Assembly (NCBI GenBank): GCA_016699815.1
Contig: CP065012.1
Coordinates: 744,001-808,000, forward strand
Length of the DNA stretch: 64,000 bases
Reading direction: 5' to 3'
Source of the DNA: Chitinophagaceae bacterium
GTDB taxonomy: Bacteria; Bacteroidota; Bacteroidia; Chitinophagales; Chitinophagaceae
The notes beneath the pieces were generated by a model. That model did not search any database and was not told the origin of the DNA. It saw only the letters and a program-made list of their open reading frames with translations. Of the stretch, positions 1 to 9,125 are shown in pieces (the first letter of the stretch is position 1; each line of letters begins with the position of its first letter). The position numbers and the translations under genes were made by a program.

Positions 1-720
1 TTTATCGGGGCAACCCTGTAAAGAAGCTAAACCGGGAACATCAGGACATTTATCATCAGCATCGGCAATACCATCATTATCACGGTCTAAAACTACTGGT
101 GGAGGTGGAGGAGCCACTTCTGCAGGTTTTTCAGGACCAAAATTTTGGAGGAAACCTAATGAATAAAACATATTGTCCTTCATTACATCTTTAGTAAGCG
201 TAAAGCGGTATTGCATTTGCAACATGATATAAGACATGCTGTTAAAGTTTACCTGGATACCGCCACCGGCTGGAACGTAAGCTCCAAAATCACCGGTATA
301 ATATCCTGCGCCAATACCAGTTGTAAGGAAAGGAGCAAATAAGTTATTATCTTTTATGGGGCGAAAATTAAGGCTGGGTTCCAGTTCCAGGCCAAATTCT
401 TTAAAATTACCTGATTCGTTACGCATTGCAGCATACTCTGCAAAAATGGAACTTAATTTTCCTGAGAAATCTATTGTAGGAGTTATTCCTTTCCAATAAG
501 ATAGTGAAAATCCATGAGCCATATCTTTCAATTTGGCAAAGTTCCGTGGAGTTACACCCTGGCTTTTAAAAGTTACGGGAGTAGTAAAATCAGCAGCACT
601 AAAATGGATACCAAAAAGTGCCGGCTTCTTTTCTGAACGGAAATTACTTTTCGAATTCTGCGCCAATGCGGCAAAAGAAAACAGAACCGAGATAAATGCT
701 AACGCAAGTTTTTGTTTCAT
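1..720 (-). CDS. OmpA-family outer-membrane protein, 3' end cut off by the window edge
   Basis: The frame reads leftward from an ATG at 720 and is still open at base 1, giving 240 codons with no stop. A signal peptide (MKQKLALAFISVLFSFAALA, then Q) precedes about 170 residues rich in aromatic and alternating residues, as in an 8-stranded barrel. A Pro-rich spacer (about residues 201-210) and an acidic D-x-D-x-D-G calcium-type repeat (DRDNDGIADADDKCPD) of the thrombospondin type 3 class follow. This layout normally continues into a C-terminal OmpA peptidoglycan-binding domain, which would lie outside the window. It resembles the complete gene at 42493-44145. Probable role: structural link between outer membrane and peptidoglycan. 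Family assignment is firm; the missing C-terminus is inferred. Confidence 0.85.
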   Translation of the reverse strand, partial: MKQKLALAFISVLFSFAALAQNSKSNFRSEKKPALFGIHFSAADFTTPVTFKSQGVTPRNFAKLKDMAHGFSLSYWKGITPTIDFSGKLSSIFAEYAAMRNESGNFKEFGLELEPSLNFRPIKDNNLFAPFLTTGIGAGYYTGDFGAYVPAGGGIQVNFNSMSYIMLQMQYRFTLTKDVMKDNMFYSLGFLQNFGPEKPAEVAPPPPPVVLDRDNDGIADADDKCPDVPGLASLQGCPDK

Positions 721-786
721 AAACGCTAAGTTTTAATTTAAATGCGCCAAAGGGCGACTTAGTTGTTTTTTATGGTTAAGATGTGG

Positions 787-818
787 CAAAGGTAATGCCT
801 AAAACTGAACCAATCGAA
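787..818 (-). promoter_or_regulatory. Candidate promoter of the left-edge ompA-like gene
   Basis: On the minus strand TACCTTTG (787-794) matches the Bacteroidota -7 consensus TAnnTTTG. A TTCG lies 20 nt upstream (815-818), one base off the -33 TTTG. The implied leader is about 60 nt. The -33 mismatch makes this less certain than the other promoters listed. Confidence 0.4.
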
Positions 819-944
819 CAAATTTTTAACAAATATATAGGTTTAAATTATTATTATAAATAATTATTTATTCGTATATATTTACCTTTGCCGAAAAACT
901 AACCTGCAAATATAATGGGTATGCTATATTTGCAGCCCAAAATT

Positions 945-1018
945 GGTCTGGTAGCTCAGTTGGATAGAGCAACAGCCTTCTAAGCTGTGGGTCATTGGTT
1001 CGAATCCAATCCAGATCA
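945..1018 (+). tRNA. tRNA-Arg (anticodon UCU)
   Basis: A 74-nt cloverleaf. The acceptor stem GGTCTGG pairs with CCAGATC (one G-U), followed by discriminator A at 1018. The D arm is GCTC/GAGC. The anticodon stem ACAGC/GCTGT encloses the loop CTTCTAA, giving anticodon TCT. The T arm is ATTGG-TTCGAAT-CCAAT. The CCA end is not encoded. It reads AGA codons, which are common in this AT-rich genome. A -7-type box TATATTTG lies at 925-932, though I see no clear -33 element at the usual spacing. Confidence 0.97.
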
Positions 1019-1083
1019 CTAAGTTTTTTGATATTAATTAATCTGAATTGTACTTCGAATGAAAAATTAATGCTTCAATAAAT

Positions 1084-1767
1084 ATGCAAGTACAAATTCA
1101 CCCTTCGTGGAAAAAAATATTAAAAGAAGAATTTGACAAAGATTATTTTGGCGAACTGGTATATTTCCTCAAAACCGAAAAGCAAGCCGGTATAAATATT
1201 TATCCTCCGGGCACGCTCATTTTTAATGCCTTTAACCAAACTCCTTTTGACAAAGTTAAGATTGTTATCCTTGGTCAGGATCCTTACCATGGCCCCGGCC
1301 AGGCACATGGCCTAAGTTTTTCTGTTCCTAATACCGTAGCGCCACCACCTTCGCTGGTAAATATTTTTAAAGAAATGGAAAAAGACCTGGGTTTAAAGAT
1401 GCCCATAGGTTATGGCAACCTTACATCCTGGGCAAACCAGGGTGTACTGCTCCTCAATGCAGCGCTTACAGTTAGGTGCGGCGAACCTTTTAGCCACGCC
1501 AAAATAGGTTGGGCGCAATTTACTGATGCGGTAATTCAAAAAATTTCCGATAGCAAAGAAAATATTGTGTTTATCCTTTGGGGAAGGTTTGCCCAGGAAA
1601 AACAAATATTAATTGATGAAACCAAACATTTTATTTTGAAGGCAGCACACCCTTCTCCCTTTTCGGCAGACAGGGGTTTTTACGGATGCCGGCATTTTTC
1701 TAAAGCCAATGAATTACTAGTAAAAAATGGAATTGAACCTGTGGACTGGGCCTTATTAAGCCCTTAA
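1084..1767 (+). CDS. ung: Uracil-DNA glycosylase, family 1
   Basis: Removes uracil from DNA by cleaving the N-glycosidic bond, starting base-excision repair. The 227-residue length is typical of family 1. The water-activating motif GQDPYHG is at residues 64-70 (catalytic Asp66), the uracil-recognising Asn is in LLLNAALTVR (Asn125), and the DNA-intercalation loop HPSPFSADRGF begins at His189. The ATG at 1084 gives a full-length N-terminus. It lies downstream of the tRNA and 19 nt before plsC, so the two probably share a transcript. Confidence 0.97.
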   Translation: MQVQIHPSWKKILKEEFDKDYFGELVYFLKTEKQAGINIYPPGTLIFNAFNQTPFDKVKIVILGQDPYHGPGQAHGLSFSVPNTVAPPPSLVNIFKEMEKDLGLKMPIGYGNLTSWANQGVLLLNAALTVRCGEPFSHAKIGWAQFTDAVIQKISDSKENIVFILWGRFAQEKQILIDETKHFILKAAHPSPFSADRGFYGCRHFSKANELLVKNGIEPVDWALLSP

Positions 1768-1786
1768 TTTTAAGCATTATAAAAAC

Positions 1787-2524
1787 ATGACTTTATTAAA
1801 AAATATTTTTGGCCGTATTTGGGCTATTTGGAGTATGCTTAGCTTCACCCTTACCTTCCTCCTTTTTTTTCCCGTATCAATGATGGCTTATGCATTTAAT
1901 AACCAATGTAAAGGCCAGGATTATTTTATAGCCGTAGCCCGTGTGTGGATGAAGGTTTGGCTGTTTCTCATAGCTTGTCCTTTGAAAATAAAAGGCTATG
2001 AAAATTTTGAAAAAGGCAAAAATTATATTGTTACTTTTAACCACAATGCCTTATTAGATGTACCTCTTTCGGCGCCATTTGTACCTGGGGCAAACAAAAC
2101 CATTGCAAAAGACTCCTTTTCAAAAGTACCGGTATTTGGCCTGTTTTATAAACGGGGTTCGGTGCTGGTAAACCGAAAAAATGAACAAAGCCGTATAAAA
2201 AGTTTTGAAGAAATGAAAAAGGTTTTAGCAGAGGGTATGCACATGTGCATTTACCCCGAAGGAACAAGGAACCGCAGCGCCAAACCTTTAAAAGATTTTT
2301 ATGATGGTGCTTTTAAACTTTCAGTTGATACACAAAAACCCATTTTACCTTGTATTATTACCGGTACAAAAAAAGCCATGCCCATAAACAAAACATTTTA
2401 TTTGTTGCCTACAAAATTATCTATGCATTTTTTAACACCTATAGAACCGGGAAATAATGATAAAGCACTAAAACAAAAAGTTTACGATTCTATGCTTACC
2501 TCGCTTTTAAAAAAAAGTAAATAA
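1787..2524 (+). CDS. plsC: 1-acyl-sn-glycerol-3-phosphate acyltransferase (PlsC family)
   Basis: Transfers an acyl group to lysophosphatidic acid, making phosphatidic acid for phospholipid synthesis at the inner membrane. The 245-residue protein has a hydrophobic N-terminus (about 11-38). The catalytic H-x4-D motif is in NHNALLD (His86, Asp91), and the substrate-binding motif YPEGTRN is at about 157-163. It follows ung by 19 nt and converges on the lptD-like gene, which ends 6 nt away on the other strand. Other lysophospholipid acyltransferases share these motifs, so the exact acceptor is inferred. Confidence 0.92.
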   Translation: MTLLKNIFGRIWAIWSMLSFTLTFLLFFPVSMMAYAFNNQCKGQDYFIAVARVWMKVWLFLIACPLKIKGYENFEKGKNYIVTFNHNALLDVPLSAPFVPGANKTIAKDSFSKVPVFGLFYKRGSVLVNRKNEQSRIKSFEEMKKVLAEGMHMCIYPEGTRNRSAKPLKDFYDGAFKLSVDTQKPILPCIITGTKKAMPINKTFYLLPTKLSMHFLTPIEPGNNDKALKQKVYDSMLTSLLKKSK

Positions 2525-2530
2525 AGTAAC

Positions 2531-5239
2531 TTACAATTCCATAAACGACCTTGTTCTGTTTACTTTAAGGTCCCTCAAAATTGCAGACTTGGGGGAAATA
2601 TTGATACTAAAATACCTGAACTTTCCAACCGGAGAAATATTAACGGACATTTGCCAGCAATGCATATCCCTGCTAAGGAACATGCTTACCATTCCTATTT
2701 CTTTTGCTGAAATATTATATGATCCGTTGGCGCCCAACTTCCATTTAGGAGTAAGGTTCATAGATGCATTTATATTCACATCCTGGCTTAGTGATTTGGA
2801 AAAGCTGCCATTAGCATTTAAAAAATTAGAGTACCGCAATGAATATCCAAAGCTGATATCCCATGGGATATTATAATCTACAAATTCGCCGGGATTGTTT
2901 CGAATATATTGTGTTTCGGCCTCATAATCATTCATCGCATTTCCAAAATCATCTACTAAATTTACGCCACGCTTTTTGGGTATAGATAAATTGTCTTCGC
3001 CTCCCGATTTGTTGTTGCCGCCATTAAAAGAACTTTGTAAAGAAATACCGCCGGATGTCATACGGCCAAGTGAAAAGGGTCTTTTGCCCCAAACGAGCTT
3101 ATCAATCCTCCTGCCGGTTGCAGGGTCTATTTGATAAGGGTCCATTGATGCACTTGCTGTAATTTGAATTTTTTCAAAAAGGTTGCTTCGTGCCGAAATG
3201 CTTAAATTGCTCATTTTAAAAGAATCAATCAATAGGTTATAGCTCCCGGAGATATTAAACCCATCTAACAATACAATTTTTTTAACTGCCCCTGCCGAAG
3301 TATCTTTTTTGTTCCTCACCTTCATGGAAATAATATTGTCTATACCAAAATTTATATTACCAGCTTTTCCTTTGCTAAATCCCGGGTAAAGATTATTGGC
3401 ATACTGGCCATAATATTGCATTCTGCCAGCGGTATCTGACTGTATATACTGGTAATGATTTTTATTGATGTCGGGCTTATAAGAGAACCCTATAGTAGGC
3501 CTTATTTCATGCCTTATTGCCTGTACTTTGCTTTTTTTACTAAAGGTAAACATACCGAAAATACGTGTGGTTGCGCCTACTGCAAATGAAATATCCCGTT
3601 CTGCAAAAAAACCCTCTTTAAGTGATAATGTATCAACCCTTTTTTTATCGGTATTCCATTTTCTTAATATTTTTTGCTGGTACCATTGCTCCCTGTAACT
3701 TACGTTGGGCGTAACTTGTACCGGGCCAAGGGATGGCAATGACAAAGTAATGGGAACGGAATGTATTGCGCCCCATTTAAAATTATCTGCTATCTGTTTC
3801 GTTGCTTTTGTTGTAGTGTCCTCATAAAAAAAAGTTTTGCTATTGGCCTGTGTATTTAAACCAATACCTAAATTTTCGTACCATTTATATGGCCCTATTG
3901 GCTCTTCTCTCCTAAAGGGGTAAATGGTATTCATGCTAAAATTTACCGAAGGTAAATTGAGGTTTACCAGCCTGGTTAAAGTATTTTGATCATGGTTGGC
4001 AGTAATAGAGATATTGTAAGGTTTGTTCTTCCACACTTTTGCATAAGCAATAGATGACGTCATTGTACTTTGGAAATTTTGCACAGGGCTATTGGGTACG
4101 CTGGAATTATATTTACTGCTACCAGCATTTACACTTGCACTAAAACTCACACCCGGCCTTGCTTTATTATCTATTCTATGACTCCATCTTATATTAAATG
4201 ATTTTGCAGCCGGTACATCCAGCACTTTGGTGTTGAGATAATTAAATTCAAAGTTTCCAGCAAAGCGATACAATTTTAAATAACGTGGACGCACAGTAAA
4301 GCGGTGGCCTCCGTATGAAAAAATAGAGGCCCTTGTTTCCAAATCCCAGTAATCGCCAAACACATGGTAATAACCCAGGTTTTCAAGGCCTACACCATAT
4401 TGATTGTTGGTAGTAAAAGTGGGCGCCAGTAAACCTGAATGTCTGCCTGCATTTAACGGGTAGATACCAAAAGGCAAAACTATGGGCACAGGCACTCCTT
4501 CAAACTCCGGGTGAACCGGGCCCGAAAAAGCCCATTTTTTATTAATGAATTTTATTTGCTTACTGATAAATGCAAAATGCGGCGTATCTAAATTACAGGT
4601 GGTAAACCTGCCCCTAAGTGCATAAAAAACATTTTCATCTACCCGTTTAATTTTTTCGCCGTAAACATATAATTCCCCCTGATGAGTATAAGTTCCCTTG
4701 GTGAGCCCTTTGCCTGTTTTCATGTTAAACACAATGGTATCGCTTACCATTTTTGAATCGCCTTGTACAAATGCCGGAAAAGCCACAACATTGCCTACAC
4801 TGTCTTTTGAAAGCTGTGCTTTTACCAGGCTGGTTTTTTGATCGTAAGCAATTAATGGTGCCGATAAATGCATATCGGTATATTTTACCGAAGATGTTTT
4901 GCCATAGAGGAATAATTTTTTTTGAGGAACATCCATCACCATGCTATCATCGGCATGATAAACTACCGGGGCCGTTAATGAATCTTTAGACATTTTAAAA
5001 TTAAAAGTATCTATAGTTGCAAGGGAAACAGTGTCTGCACTTTTGTTCCTCTTATTTCTAGTGGTAGTATCTTGCTGTAGCAAGCTGGGTTCTTGTTGTA
5101 ATGAAATAGTTAAACAAGTGTGAAAATAATTTGCACTATTTGCATAAAGTGCAGATGATTGTGTTAATATCAATAAGAATAATAACCCATACAGCCAGGT
5201 TAATTTATTTTTTACCTTAACTTTGTAGCAGTAGCGCAT
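2531..5239 (-). CDS. LptD-like LPS-assembly outer-membrane protein
   Basis: A 902-residue protein with an N-terminal hydrophobic segment (about 12-33), which acts as a signal peptide after a basic KVKVKNK stretch. An OstA/LptA-like beta-jellyroll region (about 85-220) has repeated 'MxLSAPLIAYDQKTS' and 'FNMKTGKGLT' type strands. A long aromatic-rich region to the C-terminus reads as a large beta-barrel. In the family, LptD inserts lipopolysaccharide into the outer leaflet with LptE. It is divergent from an amidase-MCE-OstA-like block, which supports an envelope-biogenesis role. Bacteroidota versions are longer and diverge from E. coli LptD, so I use 'LptD-like'. A -7-type box TAAATTTG lies at 5254-5261 (minus) without a good -33. 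Confidence 0.82.
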   Translation of the reverse strand: MRYCYKVKVKNKLTWLYGLLFLLILTQSSALYANSANYFHTCLTISLQQEPSLLQQDTTTRNKRNKSADTVSLATIDTFNFKMSKDSLTAPVVYHADDSMVMDVPQKKLFLYGKTSSVKYTDMHLSAPLIAYDQKTSLVKAQLSKDSVGNVVAFPAFVQGDSKMVSDTIVFNMKTGKGLTKGTYTHQGELYVYGEKIKRVDENVFYALRGRFTTCNLDTPHFAFISKQIKFINKKWAFSGPVHPEFEGVPVPIVLPFGIYPLNAGRHSGLLAPTFTTNNQYGVGLENLGYYHVFGDYWDLETRASIFSYGGHRFTVRPRYLKLYRFAGNFEFNYLNTKVLDVPAAKSFNIRWSHRIDNKARPGVSFSASVNAGSSKYNSSVPNSPVQNFQSTMTSSIAYAKVWKNKPYNISITANHDQNTLTRLVNLNLPSVNFSMNTIYPFRREEPIGPYKWYENLGIGLNTQANSKTFFYEDTTTKATKQIADNFKWGAIHSVPITLSLPSLGPVQVTPNVSYREQWYQQKILRKWNTDKKRVDTLSLKEGFFAERDISFAVGATTRIFGMFTFSKKSKVQAIRHEIRPTIGFSYKPDINKNHYQYIQSDTAGRMQYYGQYANNLYPGFSKGKAGNINFGIDNIISMKVRNKKDTSAGAVKKIVLLDGFNISGSYNLLIDSFKMSNLSISARSNLFEKIQITASASMDPYQIDPATGRRIDKLVWGKRPFSLGRMTSGGISLQSSFNGGNNKSGGEDNLSIPKKRGVNLVDDFGNAMNDYEAETQYIRNNPGEFVDYNIPWDISFGYSLRYSNFLNANGSFSKSLSQDVNINASMNLTPKWKLGANGSYNISAKEIGMVSMFLSRDMHCWQMSVNISPVGKFRYFSINISPKSAILRDLKVNRTRSFMEL

Positions 5240-5322
5240 AAATTGTAGAGCAGCAAATTTAGCTATTAATACAAAACCTATTGTTAATATTATTGTGATA
5301 AACCCAACCCATTAAAATCTGC

Positions 5323-6315
5323 ATGCCGATGTTGAAAGTAAAACCTATTGCACTTTTACATTTTTGTTTTTTTATTTCCTTATTCAGCACCACTGTTTTT
5401 TCACAGTTGCCCAAAAAATTAAAAACAATTGTTGTAGATGCCGGCCATGGCGGTGCTCACGACCCTGGCGCAATTGGCCAGTACGAACATTCCTTACGCT
5501 CAAAAGAAAAAGATATTACCCTTGCCATTTCAAAAAAATTGGTGGCAGAATTAAAAAAGCAGTTGCCGGATGTAACTATTGTACCTACCCGAACAACTGA
5601 TATTTACCAAGATCCTAAAGAGAAGGCCAATATTGCCAATGAAGTAAAAGGCGATTTATTCTTATGCATCCACGCCGACTCCGGGCCTTTAAAAAGCGGT
5701 AAAAGGCAAATTGGCACACATGAAGTAACACGCCATAAAATTAGCTACAAAGGAAAAGGTAAGAAAAGAAAAAAAATTTCTACAGCATACCAGGTTACGG
5801 TACCGGTGTATGAACACTTTAAATTACCGCTTACCCGCTCCGGAACCAGTGTATGGATATTTGCCGCACATAAAACCAGCGACAAATTAAAAGCCATCAT
5901 GAAAGAAGAGGGTGATTTTGAAATTGAAACCGGCGAAGCAGATTCTACTTATAATAATTTTGATTTTAACACACCCGAAGGAAAAGTAATGGCACAAATG
6001 TATGCCAAGCGCTACCAGGAAAAGAGCGATCGAATTGCAACCCTGGTAAATGAAGAAGTGGAAAAAACTAACCGCACTGCCCTGGGTGTAAACCAGCGCC
6101 AAAAAGGGATTTGGGTATTGCAGGCAACCAATATGCCCGCTATACTTATTGAAACAGGTTTTATAAACAACCCCGAAGACGAAAGGTATCTCAACAGTGA
6201 AAAAGGCCAGCAGGAACTTGCTGAAGTAATTACCAAAGCTGTTGTACGGTACAAAAAAATTATAGAATCACATAAAACAACAACCCCAATACAAACAGCC
6301 GCTACTCCCAGATAA
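5323..6315 (+). CDS. N-acetylmuramoyl-L-alanine amidase (Amidase_3)
   Basis: Cleaves the bond between muramic acid and the stem peptide in peptidoglycan, a zinc-dependent reaction. The 330-residue protein has a signal peptide (about 1-28, ending VFSQ). The Amidase_3 core starts with VVDAGHGGAHDPGA (zinc ligand His42). It continues with a Glu after the loop (KEKDITLAISKKL), FLCIHADSG (second His ligand) and ILIETGFINN (catalytic Glu). An insertion of about 55 residues, basic and rich in KGKGKKRKK, lies between the second and third parts, as in other Bacteroidota AmiC-like enzymes. ATGs at 5323 and 5329 are both possible starts. It is the first gene of the plus-strand envelope block. Confidence 0.93.
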   Translation: MPMLKVKPIALLHFCFFISLFSTTVFSQLPKKLKTIVVDAGHGGAHDPGAIGQYEHSLRSKEKDITLAISKKLVAELKKQLPDVTIVPTRTTDIYQDPKEKANIANEVKGDLFLCIHADSGPLKSGKRQIGTHEVTRHKISYKGKGKKRKKISTAYQVTVPVYEHFKLPLTRSGTSVWIFAAHKTSDKLKAIMKEEGDFEIETGEADSTYNNFDFNTPEGKVMAQMYAKRYQEKSDRIATLVNEEVEKTNRTALGVNQRQKGIWVLQATNMPAILIETGFINNPEDERYLNSEKGQQELAEVITKAVVRYKKIIESHKTTTPIQTAATPR

Positions 6316-6376
6316 TTACTTAATTTTGCCGGAATTAAAAAAAAGTAATAAACAAAGCCCAAAGTACGTTTATTAG

Positions 6377-6394
6377 TTAAGCCGGCCGGCTTAA
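6377..6394. repeat. Perfect 18-bp palindrome between amidase and mlaD-type gene
   Basis: TTAAGCCGGCCGGCTTAA reads the same on both strands and sits in a 102-nt gap between the amidase stop and the GTG start of the MCE gene. As RNA it folds to a 7-bp stem with a GGCC loop. No T-run follows, so it is not a typical terminator. An operator or an mRNA-processing hairpin is possible. Confidence 0.6.
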
Positions 6395-6417
6395 TTGAAT
6401 TCAAAATATTGTAATAA

Positions 6418-7449
6418 GTGAAAATTTCAAACGAAACCAAAGTAGGCGTACTTGTGGCTGTTGCCATTGCACTGATGATACTTGGCCTTAACTTTCTTAA
6501 AGGCAAAAAACTTTTTAGCAACGCCACCACTTTTTATGGTTTATATCAAAACATACAGGGCCTGCAAAATTCCAACCCGGTTTTAATAAACGGTATGCAA
6601 GTAGGTACGGTATATAAAATTTCCCCTGCAAAAGATATGAAAACCATTACTGTGGAAATGAATATCACCAAGGACATTACGATACCTTCCAATTCCGTTG
6701 CGTTTATAAAATCTAATCCATTAGGCACATCATCGGTAGAAATTATTTTGGGCAATGCATCAACTTTTCTCAAAAATAAAGATACCATTCCCACTGTTGC
6801 ACATGCCGGCCTGTTTAGCGAAGTATTAACAAAGGTTGACCCTTTATTACTCGATGTAAGAAAAGCCATTACTACCATTGATACGCTTACCGGTAATGTA
6901 AACTCCGTATTGGATCCTTCGGCAAAAAACAATATTGCTTCCATGCTCCACAACCTCAATAAAATATCAGAAGCGCTTTTAACCACTACTGCCTCTTTAA
7001 ATGTATTGATGAACCACCAAAATGGCGCATTGGCACAAACCTTAAAAAATGCCAACTCAATAACCGGCAACCTTGCCGCTAATAACGAAAAAATAAGCAA
7101 CATCACTTCTAACCTGGAAAAAACAACCGACAAATTTGCCCAACTGGATATTCAAAAAACCTACCTAACTTTAGATTCGGCTATTAACCATTTTAAAGTT
7201 GCCCTAAATCAATTTAACAACCCCAATGGCACTTTTGGTAAACTAATGAATGACCCTACGCTTTACCAAAACCTGGCTTCAACAGGCAATAAGCTCAACC
7301 TGCTTTTAGACGATATCAGGCTCCATCCCAAAAGATATATCAACGTATCTGTTTTTGGCAAAAAACAAAAAAACGAGCCACTGCTTATTCCCCTGCCCGA
7401 TACTTTAAATTCGCCTTATTATATTGAGAAGGCTACCTCAGGTAATTGA
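6418..7449 (+). CDS. MlaD/MCE-family lipid-transport protein
   Basis: The 343-residue protein begins at a GTG. The N-terminus (MKISNETKVGVL) is typical of Bacteroidota MlaD-type proteins, and no better start exists. A single membrane anchor (about 8-27) leads into an MCE domain (about 35-120, with NSNPVLINGMQVGTV and SNPLGTSSVEIILG). A long helical, Asn/Leu-rich region (about 150-290) probably forms the coiled-coil tunnel or needle. In the family this periplasmic protein shuttles phospholipids between inner and outer membranes. It sits between an amidase and an OstA-like gene. The partner ABC transporter (MlaE/F) is not in this window. Confidence 0.9.
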   Translation: MKISNETKVGVLVAVAIALMILGLNFLKGKKLFSNATTFYGLYQNIQGLQNSNPVLINGMQVGTVYKISPAKDMKTITVEMNITKDITIPSNSVAFIKSNPLGTSSVEIILGNASTFLKNKDTIPTVAHAGLFSEVLTKVDPLLLDVRKAITTIDTLTGNVNSVLDPSAKNNIASMLHNLNKISEALLTTTASLNVLMNHQNGALAQTLKNANSITGNLAANNEKISNITSNLEKTTDKFAQLDIQKTYLTLDSAINHFKVALNQFNNPNGTFGKLMNDPTLYQNLASTGNKLNLLLDDIRLHPKRYINVSVFGKKQKNEPLLIPLPDTLNSPYYIEKATSGN

Positions 7450-7499
7450 TTTTTATGATTGTATTAGCTAATATTTATGCATATTGCAGTAATTAATAC

Positions 7500-9113
7500 A
7501 TGCACTTGAAATTAGCGCTACCCTTCAAAAAATATTTACTTTTATTTCCACTGCTTTTAAGCTGCATATTTTTGTATGCACAAACTGAACCAACTCGTAC
7601 CATCAATATCGTTAATGGAGAAAGAATGAGGCAGCTACAATTGAGCGATTCCACAACATTAATAACACTTGCCGGCAATGCCATAGTAAAACAAGACAAC
7701 AGCACTATATCTGCCGATAGTATAGCCGTAAACCAGGCCACTGGTATAGCCGAATGTTTTGGAAATGTACATATCAACGATGCCGACAGTGTACATACCT
7801 ACGCCCAGTATTTAAAATATATTGGCCAGGAACGCATAGCCTATTTAAAGAAAAAAGTAAAACTTACCGATGGAAAAGGTACTTTACTTACCGATGATAT
7901 GGTTTATAATATTGCCAGCGGCGTAGGCAGCTATGCCAATGGTGGCAAAGTGGTAAACGGCAATACCATACTTACGAGTACCGATGCCACTTATTTTACC
8001 GATACCAAAGATGTGTTCTTCAAAAAATTTGTTCACCTTACCGATCCACAAAACGATATAAAAGCAGACAGCCTGCGTTACAATACCCTTAGAAAAGAAG
8101 CTTATTTTATTGCGCCTACCCGAATTGTAAATAAAAATGGTACGGTAATTAATACCAAAAACGGAATATATAATTTAGAAACTGGACAGGCAGAATTTTT
8201 TGACCGTACATCTATGGCAGACAGTACATTTTCCGTAACCGGCGGCAGAATTGCATACGATGAAAAAAGCGGGATATTACAAGTACAGGATAAAGGTAAA
8301 ATTGTAGATAGTGTGAATAATATAATAATGCTGGGCGACGAACTTTACCTGAATAAAAAAGAAAATACCTTTTTAGGAACCCGTAAACCGGTAATGATAA
8401 TTTACCGGGACAATGACAGTACCTATATTACTGCCGATACTTTATTTTCCGGAGTAAGAAAATACGATTCTACGTCAAAAAATACTGTTGTAAAAAGAGA
8501 TACGGTAAACAATACTATTGCCATTAATACATCGCAAAAGCAGGATACCATAAGGTATTTTTTGGCCTTTCACCATGTAAAAATATACAATGACTCACTT
8601 CAGGCAGCCAGCGACAGCCTGTATTACGGCACCGAAGACTCGGTTTTTCGCATGTATCAAAACCCGGTATGCTGGAATGGAAATAACCAGGTGAGCGGCG
8701 ATACTATGTACCTGTTTACCAAAAATCAAAAGCCGGAACAGTTATATGTATTTTACAACAGTATGGTAATTGCCAGGGAAAACGAGCAGATGTACAATCA
8801 AATTACAGGGCGTACCCTTAATGCTTATTTTATTAACGGCAATATAGATTATGTGAGGGTAAAAGGATCGCCAGCCGAAAGTATATATTTTCCCATAGAT
8901 GACGACAGCGCTTATGTGGGCATGAACCGAAGTTCCGGCGATGTAATAGATATTTATTTTATTAACAAAGAGTTGAATAAAATAAAATTCATCAATGCCG
9001 TAGATGGAACTTTATATCCTTTAAAACAAATTCCGCCAGATTCCAAATATTTAAAAGGGTTTCATTGGCAAGATTCCAGGAGGCCTAAAAATAAATTGGA
9101 TATTTTTGAATAA
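7500..9113 (+). CDS. OstA/LptA-like periplasmic protein
   Basis: The 537-residue secreted protein has a signal peptide (about 1-28, ending FLYAQ). Successive OstA-type beta strands follow, in which a short phrase such as ADSIAVNQATGIAECFG or ADSLRYNTLRKEAYFI recurs through most of the length. This resembles the LptA/LptD-N jellyroll that carries lipopolysaccharide across the periplasm. It is much longer than E. coli LptA (about 185 residues), as is usual for Bacteroidota 'OstA-like' proteins. It starts 50 nt after the MCE gene. A role as an LPS bridge working with the LptD-like protein at 2531-5239 is an inference from fold and neighbourhood. Confidence 0.82.
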   Translation: MHLKLALPFKKYLLLFPLLLSCIFLYAQTEPTRTINIVNGERMRQLQLSDSTTLITLAGNAIVKQDNSTISADSIAVNQATGIAECFGNVHINDADSVHTYAQYLKYIGQERIAYLKKKVKLTDGKGTLLTDDMVYNIASGVGSYANGGKVVNGNTILTSTDATYFTDTKDVFFKKFVHLTDPQNDIKADSLRYNTLRKEAYFIAPTRIVNKNGTVINTKNGIYNLETGQAEFFDRTSMADSTFSVTGGRIAYDEKSGILQVQDKGKIVDSVNNIIMLGDELYLNKKENTFLGTRKPVMIIYRDNDSTYITADTLFSGVRKYDSTSKNTVVKRDTVNNTIAINTSQKQDTIRYFLAFHHVKIYNDSLQAASDSLYYGTEDSVFRMYQNPVCWNGNNQVSGDTMYLFTKNQKPEQLYVFYNSMVIARENEQMYNQITGRTLNAYFINGNIDYVRVKGSPAESIYFPIDDDSAYVGMNRSSGDVIDIYFINKELNKIKFINAVDGTLYPLKQIPPDSKYLKGFHWQDSRRPKNKLDIFE

Positions 9114-9125
9114 TAAAACAAACGA

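Noticed and set aside
883..890. A second TACCTTTG box upstream of tRNA-Arg.
   Set aside because: No -33 at the right distance and over 50 nt from the tRNA. It may be chance in AT-rich DNA.
6012..7133. Two sizeable minus-strand open frames (172 and 195 codons) opposite the amidase and MCE genes.
   Set aside because: They lie on the complement of clear family genes, have no recognisable motif and show the Val/Ser/Phe-rich composition of a reverse reading of Bacteroidota coding DNA.
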